NCBI GenBank assembly: GCA_036172665.1
Contig: CM069872.1
Coordinates: 54,174,101-54,238,100, forward strand
DNA: 64,000 nucleotides
Reading direction: 5' to 3'
Origin: Prosopocoilus inquinatus
Taxonomy: Eukaryota > Arthropoda > Insecta > Coleoptera > Lucanidae
Under the pieces are notes generated by a model. That model did not search any database and was not told the origin of the DNA. It was given only the letters and a program-made list of their open reading frames with translations. The stretch's first letter is position 1; every line of letters begins with the position of its first letter. Position numbers and translations under genes: made by a program. Below, one piece after another: positions 24,181-35,501 of this stretch.

Positions 24181-26050
24181 AATCGACTCTCGTTAGTTTT
24201 TCTAGGTCATGAATAATCGAAAGGCTGACGGAAATGAAAAAATAGACAAGGATGTCTGAAGTAGTAAATAACAACGGGGAGAAGGAGACGAACGAAAACA
24301 AAAGGCAATCGAAATTTTCGTTCGAACATTAGAAGACTGACGAGGAAAAACAAAAGAAGAAACCGCAGGCCAACATCAACGTCAACAGAACACGCAAGAA
24401 ACGGTTCGGCGGAAGAAACGAAAAGGAACTGAAAACTCTGGATTCTCTCAAAACCGCCGATGTTATTGTTTATTTCTTTGTTTTTTTGTCGATTTTTCAT
24501 TTGTTTTTAATCCGTGTTTTACGTGCTGTTTTGCCGACGACAATAAAACAAATGAAAAAGCGATTTCTATTTTTTCAGTAAACCAACAACTCAACAACAA
24601 AAACAAATAAAGCTTCGTTCGGATTTGCATTTGTTTTATTGATCTATTCTTCGTTTGTTTGATTTGAAAATTCGAAATTTCTTCTTGTTGTTGATTTAAT
24701 GAAAAATGCAGATAGAACTCGATTTTTTTTCATTTGTTTTAACGTCGTCCACAAAACATCAAGTAAAACATCGTCGAAAAACAAATGAAAATTCGTACGT
24801 TGCTTGTTTGTTTTTGTCGTTGATTTAATGAAAAATTATCGATGGAGATCGATTTTTCATTTGTTTTTACTGGACGTTTTACTTGCTGTTTCGTCGGCGA
24901 CATCAAAAGAAAAAAATCGAAAAAACAAATGAAGAATCGATAAGTAAAACAAATGAAGAATCGATATCGATCAGTAAAACAAATGAAGAATCGATCAGTA
25001 AAACAAACGAAGAATGTCGACGGTTCTCCACCGCACCTCCGTACGAAAAACTCGAGGGATTAACGAAAGCTTCAAGAAGAGATTGCACTAAATGTCAACT
25101 CAAATAAAAAAAATAAACAAATGAAAATTCGCGGAAACCTTTTGATAATCAAAGACGAAGAAGGAAACGTCGATGAAAGTAAATGTCAGTTCAAATAAAC
25201 AAAACAATGAAATAAATAAATTTTAAAAACAAAACAAATGACGCGGACACCTTTTCACAGTCAAAGACGAAGAAGAAAACGTCAATGAAACAATGATGAA
25301 CGATCACTTGATTAATTGGGAAAAATAAACAAAAGAGAAACGAGACGAACGATGACGAAACGTATGCAGATTCAGACGAACGAAAAACAAAAGAAGAACG
25401 TTAATGAAGATCGAAGTCTGAGAAAATCGAACGATCAACTAAAATCGTATTTAGGAACAAATAGTATTTGCAAGAAGTTGATTAATCTAACAAATGAACA
25501 ACAAAAGAAAGTTTATGCACCTAAACAACAACATGACATGACGCTGGACAAAACAAACGAAAGAAAAAGAAAACACGTAATACCCAGCGATTCTCCACCG
25601 GCGGCCGGCGTGCAAGAAAATCAAAAAACCCTAAACAGAAAATGATGACAGTAATGCGAAGAAAAACTCAATTAAGAAACAATGAAACAAGTCGAACAAA
25701 AAAAGGAAACAAATGAAAATTCGGCGGTTCTCCGGCGGCAATTCTGAAATTTTTGAAAATCAAAGACAAACAAAAAACGTCAAAAAGAAACGCCGAAACT
25801 CGAAAATAGAAATAAAAGAACAACGGTTATAAACAAGAACGAAACGCGAAGATTAAGATGAACGAAAAACAAAAGACGATTGACTACTACATAAAGGAAA
25901 AGAGACTAAAACACTAAATTAAGTGATTAATAAAAAAAAAACAAAAAAAAAACAAAAGGCAATTGAAATAATGAAAAATATAGATTGAAAATTCCAGATT
26001 CTATCAAGGAGTGGGTATACTGGGCAGAAAGAAAAAAAAAGAAAACTAGG
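24181..26050. repeat. AACAAAAG/AACAAATG-rich region with duplicated pieces of the 448-bp family
   Basis: The segment 24900-25280 is a diverged copy of 20040-20360: both contain TCCACCGCACCT, AAAAACTCGAGGGATT and ATTGCACTAAA. Within it, an AAAACAAATGAAGAATCGAT word repeats four times at 24921-25016. A degenerate 448-bp-type block follows to about 25400, then A-rich sequence with scattered CAAAAG words to about 26050. Frames here encode Lys/Asn/Glu-rich low-complexity peptides and are not called. Confidence 0.7.
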
Positions 26051-26657
26051 GGAAATGAAAGACGAAATTAATAACGGTTTTTCTCAGAAAAGTCGCCGAT
26101 GTTCTTTTGTTTTCCATTCATTTCGTTTGTCGTATTTCGGTGTTGTTAATTTCAATTCTCTTTTGTTTCTGGAATTGTGGATCTCTTCTTTCATTTGTTT
26201 CTGTAAAATAAATTTTTCGTATTTATTTACTTATTTATGTTTGGAATTTTGACAGAGAATTATCGTCGATTTTCTTTTGTTTTTCATTCACCAAACATGA
26301 GTTTGTCTTGTCTTATGTTTCTTTAGCTAATTTTTCATGTCTCCATTTTTTTCTTTTTGTTCTTTTGTTTGTTAAATCTACGAAATCACTACCAACATTT
26401 CAAATTGGAAACCCTAATAGGAAGCACGCAGGAAGATTCGCTGAAGAACAAGTTAATCCTACTTGCGGCACCTATTAGACTTAATGTGAATTAAATCTGC
26501 AATTGTTAAAGCAGTTTCCTTTTTTAATTCCTCTCACAGGAAACTGTAACTTGTAATTATTCCACAATTATTCCATGTTGGAAGAATTATTATTGCACAT
26601 AGTTAAACAAAAACACTCCCTGAGATAAACTATTTAATAAATAAAATTAAAATCAGA
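26051..26657. other. T-rich intergenic stretch 3' of EXT2
   Basis: The strand bias flips here, and CTTTTGTTT words replace CAAAAG. A MITE-like end, ACAGGAAACTGTAAC, sits at 26536-26550 and pairs with CAGTTTCCT about 30 nt to its left. It should include the EXT2 3' UTR, but no canonical minus-strand AATAAA was found close to the stop. Confidence 0.4.
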
Positions 26658-29109
26658 TTATAAACTTCCAATGTCATTGAAACGCTTGAGTTTCTCGGGG
26701 AACGGATCCTTGTACAGGACGGGATCTGCCCTGAATTCGACCGTTTTGAGGGGCATCCTACCAAACGCCCTGGCAAACCTATCGACACACTGCGAACGCT
26801 CGACCATGTGCCCCAAGTCGGCCGACAGCATCTCATTGTTAACACACTCGGGACATTTGAATTTTTTCCTGGGGGCAACCTAAAAACCAAAACCGAAAAA
26901 CTATTTCCTAGATTCATTATTCCGAGTTTATCAGTGATCTAATTTGGCCAGGGACTCACTTTGATTGGCGGTTTATTCGTGATGTTTGCCACCAAGAAAT
27001 TCATCGCGATGTCCTCGCAATTCATGTGCTCGTCCACCCAATCCTTGACTTCAGCGGGCATGGTGGTCGTGTACAAGTAATTCCAGTACTTGTGGAAAAA
27101 GGCCGCTCCAGTTAAGACCATCGAGATCTCATTGGTCCACTCTGACTCGTACTTCCAGCTCATGGTGGAGTTGTCCCAAATGTGAGTTCTCGAAGGAAAA
27201 CCTTCAAGTACGGGGAGGCGGGGGGTTAAAACGAATGAACTGACGATGGATGAGTGTGGGGCTCACCGACTAATCTATCTGGGAATTCGCGCCAGACTTC
27301 GTACCCAAATTCCAGCTCATCAGCGGTTAGCATAACGATGTCATCGTCTATGCTGAGGATGGCCTCGGTTTGAATCTCTTCGTACGGGAAGAACCGGTTT
27401 GATAGTTTATTGGCCATCGTCTGTATAACGTTGATTGGTTTGGAAATGTGCGGGAAAGACGAAACTGCAATTCGATTTAATATAATTCACTGCCGAGTTT
27501 AAGTCGAGGGCTTACTCGGAGGGGGCGCTTTCTTTTGATTATTCCAAACCACCACCACCTTCATTAAGCTAGGCACCCTCGACAGTTTCTCTATTAAGAG
27601 AAACAGGCTCTGCACCCTGTCGTAGGTGAGGATTACAGCGGTGAAGCCGTGATTTCTGGGGGCGGTTATCGGTAGGAAAAGCGGATTTGTACTCTTCTAC
27701 AAAACAACTTATTATTTTATTATTGCTATTATTAAAACATACCTCTTCAGGTCGGATGTTCCAGTCATCATACACCTTACTCCACTGAGGATAAACACGG
27801 TCTTGAATCACGTCCAAGGTCGTCTTGACAATCGACTTCATGCTTGCAAAATACTGTCGGTATAAAAACCTGACTTGCCGTTGCATTTCCAGCAAGCGCT
27901 GTGCTGAAATCTTGCCTACAACGTCCATTAACGTGTTGATATAATCTTCCATTATGAAAATGGCTGCGCGTCTCCAATCAATAACGTCCTGGAAAGGCAT
28001 CACCACACCGTCCATCACTATAATCGGAACACAGCCGGAAGCCATCGCTTCCATCAAAACCAACTGCCCCATCCTTTCCCCACGAAACACCAAGCAAAAC
28101 TTCCCTTCCTGAAGAACCTCGGGATACGCAAAAGGCCTACGAGTTTCGACATCGCATCGAACTGAATAATTATGCGGAGCGCACTCGTCCAAAATCAACA
28201 AACCCGAGTGTAACACTTGCATATCCTGGAGCTCCTGAAGGAAGAAAGGGTCGATGCTCAACTGCGATGAAACCACCAACCAGTTTCTATAGGCCGGAAA
28301 ACCTTGAATGACAACCTCGTTAAGACCCGCGAGACACTCACCTCTTGCCTCCTCCCCTCCCTGCATCTTCTTCGACTTTTACAAAAGGACTAAAACTGGG
28401 AATGGAAATGTCAAAGCCCGCTCGGAAAGTATAAGTATCAAAATCAGCGCCTGCAATCATCGCATTGCCGGTGTTGACCTCGATAACCGGCGAATAATCC
28501 GGGGGAATTCCGGCCACCATATTAAAAATTAAATGATTCTCACCGCCGTGCCAGCTGCAACCAACACACTCATCATTTATGGAGGCAATCAGGACAAACC
28601 AAGTCTTACTATGGTAAACTCTGCAGTGCTTTCGATGTTAAATTCGACCTGACGCGGTTCTGATTTAAGGTGTCGATCGATGGTACGAACAGGCAAGCTT
28701 CAAACGGATTGGCCGTGTAGTATTTGGAATCGAGGATCGCCTCCAGTATTCTAAAGTACTCCCTCGAGATGACCTCGGTGGCGGGAATTCCGTCCGCGTC
28801 TACATACTTGTGCAAAGGGTAGATGTACACGGCAATTCGATCGTGCCCCGTTCGTCCGCAACGGTATATATTAAAACAATCCCAGTAGGTGCATCTCGTC
28901 TCCCTCGGTTTGGAAGACGGATGCTCGTCCGTCAGTTTCACCTCGGGCACATTCCTCACGGGCAAGAGCCTCACCTTCTTGTACTTTGCTGGAATCTCCC
29001 CGAACGTCCAGAACTGTATCGAAACGGCCGTCAAGAACGTTATTACCAGGATGATGAAGAGCACTATGAAGAAGTTCTTGTACTTGTTCAGGGCACTGTT
29101 GGATGCCAT
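26658..29109 (-). CDS. sotv: Exostosin-2 (EXT2 / sister of tout-velu), heparan sulphate copolymerase
   Basis: Seven exons give a 699-residue protein, close to the ~718 of human EXT2: 29109-28610, 28554-28342, 28286-27743, 27696-27516, 27464-27267, 27201-26960, 26879-26658. EXT1/EXT2 form the Golgi heterodimer that extends heparan sulphate with alternating GlcA and GlcNAc. Residues ~12-33 are the single N-terminal membrane anchor (type II). The GT47 exostosin domain follows ([17 protein letters not shown] ... [20 protein letters not shown]). The C-terminal GT64 domain has [11 protein letters not shown], the metal-binding DDD at ~519-521 ([10 protein letters not shown]) and [12 protein letters not shown]. 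The protein ends FNDIGSL, like its human relative. All introns are GT-AG and short (46-81 nt). A TTTCAG acceptor at 29130 and a GTAAGT donor at 29273 suggest a non-coding first exon. The start is the first in-frame ATG after that acceptor. Confidence 0.96.
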
Positions 29110-30119
29110 GATATTCACTGGCTTGGAAACTGAAAGTATCAATAAGCATCAAAAGTGAGGTTATGTCAAACACAGATTAAAGCATCAAAAAAAGAAAAAT
29201 TATGCGTCTCACATGCTGCAGCGTCCGAAGCAAGAGCTAGTTATTAAAACGCGGAGAGAACATTTTCACTTACTTGGATGCCGTGTACATTAACTTCGCC
29301 AAGAGAAGAAAGTGAGGTTATGTCAAACGAACATTAAGAAGAACTCGAAGAAGCAGAAACGAGGAAGCTTGCAATGCACAACATTTAAAACACCATTTGA
29401 AGGTCAAAATTAGCATGAGAAAGAATAATTCAGAACATTTTAATCGAAATATTTAAAATAATTACAAGGTAAAGCAAACACGAAGTGCTGTCCTCTGTTG
29501 GTATGTTGTTAGAAACTGAATTAATAACTAATTCCAAGATATCTCAATTAAAATCAAAAATGTATAAGGTAGTGAATTTATAAGACTTTGTCGGATGCAA
29601 GCTATAAAAATAACAAACATATTTGTTAAAAGAAAGTGACATTCATTAAATTTGTTTGTTCTTCTGCAAAGTGCGTACTAATACAGAAAACTGCATGCGT
29701 CGGTGCGTCCGCCCTGTGCAGTTTACGTTTGCTTATATAATTTATCCATTATTAACCCAAACTTAAACAATACTTAAATCTATAAACCTGATAAATACTG
29801 AAGGGCTTTAAATTTTTGAATAAATACATATTTTTAAATAAGTACGACTGCGCCATCTATTACTACAAATTGAAATGTAGGTGCAATAATTATGTATAAA
29901 TGCACATGAAAAATTTATAACTTTCTTAAAATAAATTGTAAGAAATTCGGAGGTATTCATCAAGCAAACGGAATGGAAATCTATTTTGCTATAAAACACG
30001 TCGCTTTATCGATTTTGCTGTTCCCAAAACTTCCAACGATTTGTAGGTTGGTAGCACTTGTTCCTACTGTTTACGTTCGCTGATTGTCATTTGACGTTGA
30101 TAAATATTTTTATTTAAAA
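29110..30119. other. Divergent intergenic region, EXT2 / coiled-coil gene
   Basis: About 1 kb between two divergent start codons. It holds the likely EXT2 5' UTR intron (29273 to 29130, minus strand) and the upstream non-coding exon, which carries a short out-of-frame upstream ATG. The word GTGAGGTTATGTCAAAC occurs twice (about 29155 and 29311). No further gene was seen. Confidence 0.45.
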
Positions 30120-30806
30120 ATGTGTGTAAACATCGACGCGTATTTAAACGTGAAAAGATTTGATAAATCAGGTATGTCTTCCTGCAGGGCGTATCCAAAC
30201 TAACCTCGAACTTTTCCAGAAAATCCACGCGCGGAACCCCTTCACGTAAAACTAAACAGCAAGTGGGATTATGCGACTCTGAAAAAGGAAGTCGAGGCCA
30301 TCTTCAACATCACCGAAAGCTGCAAGAAAGTCATTAAGATCCGCAACAAGCACAAGATGCTCATACCAATGTCAGAGCTCCTAAAAGGAAACAGGCCTGA
30401 AGAGTGAGTAGCTTCTTACTTTTGCGTGTATAAATAAATAAATTTGCTTATTTCATTTCAGTCCTTTCTTTGTGGAGGTGCTGAAAATACATCATCATAC
30501 TGGTGAGTCTGAGTGCGAGCTTGCGCCGTTGCAATTTTCTTTTATTAAAATTCAGTTCCCCTAGCCAGAAGCAACGGACACTTGCTGCAAGACGCTTACC
30601 TGGATGCCATCCGGCAAAAGATACGTAGCATGGAGTCCCGCGTGCAACAAGCTGAGCTTCTGATACCGCAGCTGCAGTGGCGGAGGCAAGCGCACATGGA
30701 TGAGACTGTCAACACATTAGCCGCACGCGTCTCTTTTTTGAACCGCCGGATCGACGAGCTCCTGCCCGCCGAGTGGAAGTGCAAAATGTCCGAGACTATT
30801 TCTTAA
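30120..30806 (+). CDS. Unrecognised 175-aa protein with C-terminal coiled coil
   Basis: Four exons with good GT-AG sites join in frame: 30120-30171, 30220-30403, 30462-30502, 30556-30806. I do not recognise the family. Residues ~24-90 look like a compact alpha/beta domain (HVKLNSKWDYATLKKEVEAI ... KVIKIRNKHKMLIPM ... FFVEVLKIHHH), which in length and pattern resembles a ubiquitin- or doublecortin-like fold; that is an inference from pattern only. Residues ~105-165 form a likely coiled coil with heptad-like spacing (IRQKIRSMESRVQQAEL ... VNTLAARVSFLNRRIDELL). There is no signal peptide or membrane segment. The short phase-consistent introns (48, 58 and 53 nt) and skewed codon content argue that it is a real gene. 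It is divergent from EXT2 and convergent with condensin H2. A possible poly(A) signal AATAAA lies at 31438-31443. Confidence 0.8.
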
Positions 30807-31620
30807 GTGTGGGATGAAAACAAAGTCAGGTTTGGTGATTTGTTTTTATTACAAACGAGAAGCTAAGAAATTATGCATATTTTACGTAATGTAATTGACA
30901 GTAATAATTCAGGTACTTTCGACGTCGTACAAATGTACAAACGGTTAAATTTTTTCTTGTTATTTTGAGGAGACGGGTATTCACTTGTATTAAACATCTA
31001 TAGCCAGCTACTGATTAATAACTAAAGGAAATTTTTATTTTAAATATATTCATTATGTACGTAGTGTATTGAAGTAGAGGACTGATTTTTTTTCTTATCA
31101 AAATCGGGGGAGTTAGAAAAATATTGTTTCTTGAGTAAGTAGGTGAATGTAATGGCACACACATAGCAGATGGAAAAGCAACAGGACAAATCATTGCCTG
31201 CACGAATAATTAGAGGAAAGCAACAAAGCAAAAAAAAATTATGTGCTAATAAAAGAGAAACTGGAATTCAAAGCAAAGTAAATATCAAAACATGAATTCT
31301 AAATAAATCTAAAGTTCTTCTAGACAAAATTGTAAAATATAAACAATTTTCTTTTGATATCTACTTTGATATAGTTACAATACTGAGTGTATTGAAATCC
31401 ACGTTGACATTAAACTTACTCTGTTACGTTTAAAACAAATAAAGTGTATGTTACAGACACAATTTACAACGTTACGTTTGTTCTTTTACCTTACCGACCG
31501 CATTTAAATATTATAACATTTCTTCTTTACACAGGTACTGCGTAAAAATAAGATGAATTGTAACGATACTTTAGACTTTACTTACTAAATTCTCTATGTA
31601 CACTCTCACCAACTTTACGC

Positions 31621-34367
31621 TTATATTTTAAAATTCAACCTACGCCTCTTGGTTCCCTTAGAAGACGAATCTGCGTTCACTGACGCAGCCAAGTCCCGTA
31701 TTCGAGCCAACTTCGTGGGCAGGCTTATTTCGGAGGGGGCGTGGTATGCACTCAAGTTCTCGTGGTACCTCTCCATGCTCAGAAGCTTAACTTTCAGGCT
31801 GCCATTCCCCAGCTGTGCCCCGTTGTTGGAATGCACCAGTTCTATGTTGTACGTGTTGGCCAACTGCAATGATGCTATGAAATATCGGACGACTTCGCAC
31901 GACTTCCTTCCCTCCATCAAGCTGCTGAAGTGCACAGGTTCTTTTTCAGGGAGTCGAGTCAGTATATCCGTGCCAAACTTGTGAATGTCAAAGTCGGTTT
32001 TGTCGCTTGAAGCGAGCTTTTTCTCGATGAAGTCTTTCCACTCGAAGTACGGGGCTTGCTCTGCCTGTCTCGCCTGCATAAATTCAAGGAAAACTCTGTG
32101 GGAATCTACTGGTTTAGATTTAGCTTCCACTGAAGTGGACGGCTCCACTGAAGTGGAGGGTTCCACTCCTGCAGGTTCCGAAATATTTTGCTGTACTACT
32201 TCAGTAATTGGTAATGCATCATTATTATGATCAGGTTCGTCGGGTTCAGAGTCTGAGAATTCACATTCTGGAACTTGCCCTGCCAATAAAATAATTTATT
32301 TATTTTCCTTTGTTATTTAAGATGCGGGTTACCTTCTCCGACTTCAGGTTCATAATTGAAATGATAGAATTTTTCGAAGGTCTTCAATTTCGCCATGGTG
32401 GTTGGCAGCCACCTGAACGGCTTGGGCCCCCTGCGAAGAACTCGTTTCGGTGGCTGCATTGCTTCATCATCTTCATCGATTTCTAGTTGTCTCTGTAATT
32501 GATTTGAATCAGTTATTTCTGAAATAACCCATTCGTTTAATAGCATAGCTGTAGACATTAGAAAAAATTTAAATAAACGACTTACCTTTCGTGGTCTCAA
32601 TCCGAAGCTTTTGCTCGGAGTCAGCGGCTCTTGTGAGCAGCGTTCTGTTATCAATGAATCTCTTGGTGTGCTCGTAACTGCTTTATCAAACGAGCTTTCG
32701 CATGTACCATCAAAATTAATGCTAGCTTCAACAGAGGCTGTCTCCTTTTCTGTTTTGTTTGCATCGCTTAAGAATGACGCATCAAAAAACCCGGAATCTC
32801 CTGTACTATTTTGTTGCTCTGATGGTTCTTTGTCCGCACTAACTTTCCCTTCCCCTCCATTCTGCTCTGTCAACTGACTAACTGGAGAAGGCCTAGCAGA
32901 GTCTGTGTCGTCGTTCTTTAAATACTGTTCGACGACGCTATCCGGCAATCTCGTGAGCAAAATCGATGACCTGCGCATGCACAACTTCTTGTGCTCCTCC
33001 ACCAGGCTGACGTCTTGCTTCCTCCGCAAATCAAGATGCAAGTTGATGTAAGCAGTGATCGAGAGCGACATATCCTCAGTGGCCTCTAAATTCCCTATGT
33101 TTTTCTCCACGATAAACTGCTGCAGTAATTTATCACGTACATCGTACCCAACCAACTCAATGTTACGCTTCTTGTATAAATTATATGCGATTTGACGAAT
33201 GTGTTCTGGTAAAAAGAAAAGCGCACGCTCCGTAGCAATATATCGGTTACCGCACATAAGTTCTTCATCGTCACCGTAAATCAAATAGTCCATGGGCACG
33301 AAGCCCGCTCGATTATACTGGGCGAACGGCTTTGCAGTTCTCTGTTTCGGAAGGAATTTCTCGCGGATGTCATCGCAACGCTTCAACAAATGTACATCAT
33401 CTTCGAAGGTGAATTCTTCAGCGATCAAGAGGTCCTCATCCAGTCTTTCCACTACACTTTCTATGACATGTTTCATTGCAGCTTCATCTACGAGTTCCAC
33501 GTCTTCTTTCTCTGCTTTTTTCTTTCGTCGCTTGTACTTCTGCCTTCGTTCTTCCAGGTGGAGCTCGGCCTGCCGGCTCTTATCAGTTTTCCTGTTGCAA
33601 CAGTAGATTTGCATCAAAACCATAACTATACCGTCTTATTTGTCATAAAAACTGCACTAAATCTTGTACACACAATAAATAGGGTAGCCTAAATCGAAGA
33701 AAAAAAAAACAACAAAAAATTATTCGATGATAGTTCTCAGTAATGTGGCTCCCTCTGTGTAATTTTAAATCCAACTTCCACCGTTGCCATAGCTACCATA
33801 TTGAATGTTATGATTTCAATTTAACTTTGAGCATTTGAAACGTAATTAATTAGGCATTTACATGCATTGATTCATAAATATCTGCATGACAAGGATTTTA
33901 CACACTTTCTTGATGATAATTACAGAAAACTGTAATGTGACTCTCTCTTCAATGAGTGAGAAATTAAGTAAATTAAGAATAAAATGTAAACAAACATGTA
34001 TTATACCTCTCATATGATAACATCTGCTTCTGATAATCGAAGATGTTATCCCATAGAAGGTCGATTTTCTTGCTGTAGAGCAAAACCGCATTGTCTATGA
34101 GCAAGGCGGCCTCTGCGAAATTTGTCGTAAATATTCCATTGCTTAGATAGACCTGCGATTCACGCAGCTTCTTAAGGTACTCATCCAATACCTGAGGCAT
34201 GCAATGAACAGAATCGAATGAAGTAAACACAAACACAACGTGATGCTCACCCCACTTAAATCACTCTCGATGGACGGCTTCTTGCACATGACCATCAGTT
34301 TTTGGACGAGGTGTCCAACCGAGGACTTCGGTATTACCGTGCTCGTGCTGGCCTCGTCGTCCCCCAT
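31621..34367 (-). CDS. Cap-H2: Condensin-2 complex subunit H2 (kleisin-beta)
   Basis: Five exons give a 708-residue protein: 34367-34251, 34191-34007, 33591-32586, 32492-32333, 32279-31621. CAP-H2 is the kleisin that bridges the SMC2/SMC4 heads in condensin II and recruits CAP-D3 and CAP-G2 for chromosome axial shortening and interphase compaction. The N-terminal kleisin segment is clear (VGHLVQKLMVMCKKPS ... VLDEYLKKLRES ... NFAEAALLIDNAVLLYSKKIDLL). A central region with FVPMDYLIYGDDE and a C-terminal winged-helix-like part follow (FDIHKFGTDILTRLP, MEGRKSCEVVRYFIASLQLANTYNIEL). Between them is an acidic, Ser/Glu-rich linker. A duplicated EPSTSVEPSTSVE stretch near the start of exon 5 is an insertion of this lineage or species. 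The 93-nt intron 32585-32493 is a multiple of three and open in frame. The ATG at 34367 begins the conserved N-terminus. Confidence 0.93.
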
Positions 34368-35501
34368 TTTCCTCACTGCCTATTACCCCTACAAAGTAAA
34401 TAACACAAAAACTCAACTGATCCCCGCGGAAAAATGAGGTGGCTTACAAGTGTAAACAATTCTAGTTGGTTGGGACGCGTCGTCGAACCCGTCTTATCCG
34501 CGCAGTGCGTTGACGAGCGGACGTCGCCGGCCGGGAACGCGCATTATTAAAACCTAATTCAAAAACGTGCGAGGCCTCTTCAACTTCATCGCGAAATTCG
34601 GGCTGAAAATTTCCGAAAAACTCAAATCGAAGCTACGCGTCGCCATCTACAACTTGACAGTCTATTCCGTGCGAAAAACGCCGCACGCCACGAGTAGAAG
34701 CGTCGGCAAATAGAAACTCAAATTACCTTCGCGCTTGCTTTAATTGCTAATAATTCCGATTTAAATTGTGTTGAACGTGTGTTCGAAGTCATAATTGTTA
34801 CGTTCGCTTCACGTTTGGCGAAAAGCAAGCGGTATTTCGGGGGCCGAAGCTGAAAATGAATCGGGCGCGGCGACGTTGCCGGACGCTTTCGTTTTACCTT
34901 CCTTTTCAATATTTTCACGTTTACTTTAGGTTTTGCGATTTAAAACGGCATTTAGCGTTTCGATTAAAGCGAGCCCCCGAATTCTAAGGGCTGAAAATGA
35001 ATAAGCGACGTTGCCGTTTTCAGTTTTCCGCGATTACCTGCGCAGTTTTTCTCTTCACCTTTTTTTAACATTTCCCTGCTTTTGTTTTTACACGCACTTT
35101 GAAATTGCGTTTAACGTTTTTAAATAGCCGGAGAGCGTCGTTTTCTTTACGCTTCGATTAAATTTAAGCCAAGTTGGTTGAAAATGAATGATAGTAGGCG
35201 ACGTTGCCAGATTTTTTTAGCGTGGCCACCGCCGCTTTTCTCTTTCGTTTCTTTCTTGATAATTTCTGAATTTTTCGAGTTTCTTAAGCTGGAAAGGACG
35301 AGATTTGCATTAAAACGTAATTATATTCGGGAGTTTTATGCAATTGCGTAGTTTTGTTGGCGTGGGCACGTTTCGGCAACGCTGTTTTGCGTCGGCCTTG
35401 GGTGCGCGTACTGTTTTGAGTGTTTTGCTCGGGAGTGAAAAACTCGGATTTTTTGAGGAAAAACGAAGCTAGCCCGCGTGTTTAAGGCGAGCTGGAAGAA
35501 A
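34368..35501. other. Divergent intergenic region, condensin H2 / tetraspanin
   Basis: About 1.1 kb between two divergent ATGs, GC-richer near 34470-34700. The word GGCGACGTTGCC (or CGACGTTGCC) recurs at about 34868, 35008 and 35199, each time near AAAATGAAT, suggesting a diverged ~150-170-bp repeat. It should contain both promoters; no core element could be assigned. Confidence 0.45.

Noticed and set aside
28338..28342. EXT2 reading through 28341-28287 as one exon
   Set aside because: The frame before and after differs, an in-frame TGA follows, and a strong GTGAGT...TATAG pair removes exactly 55 nt to restore the family sequence.
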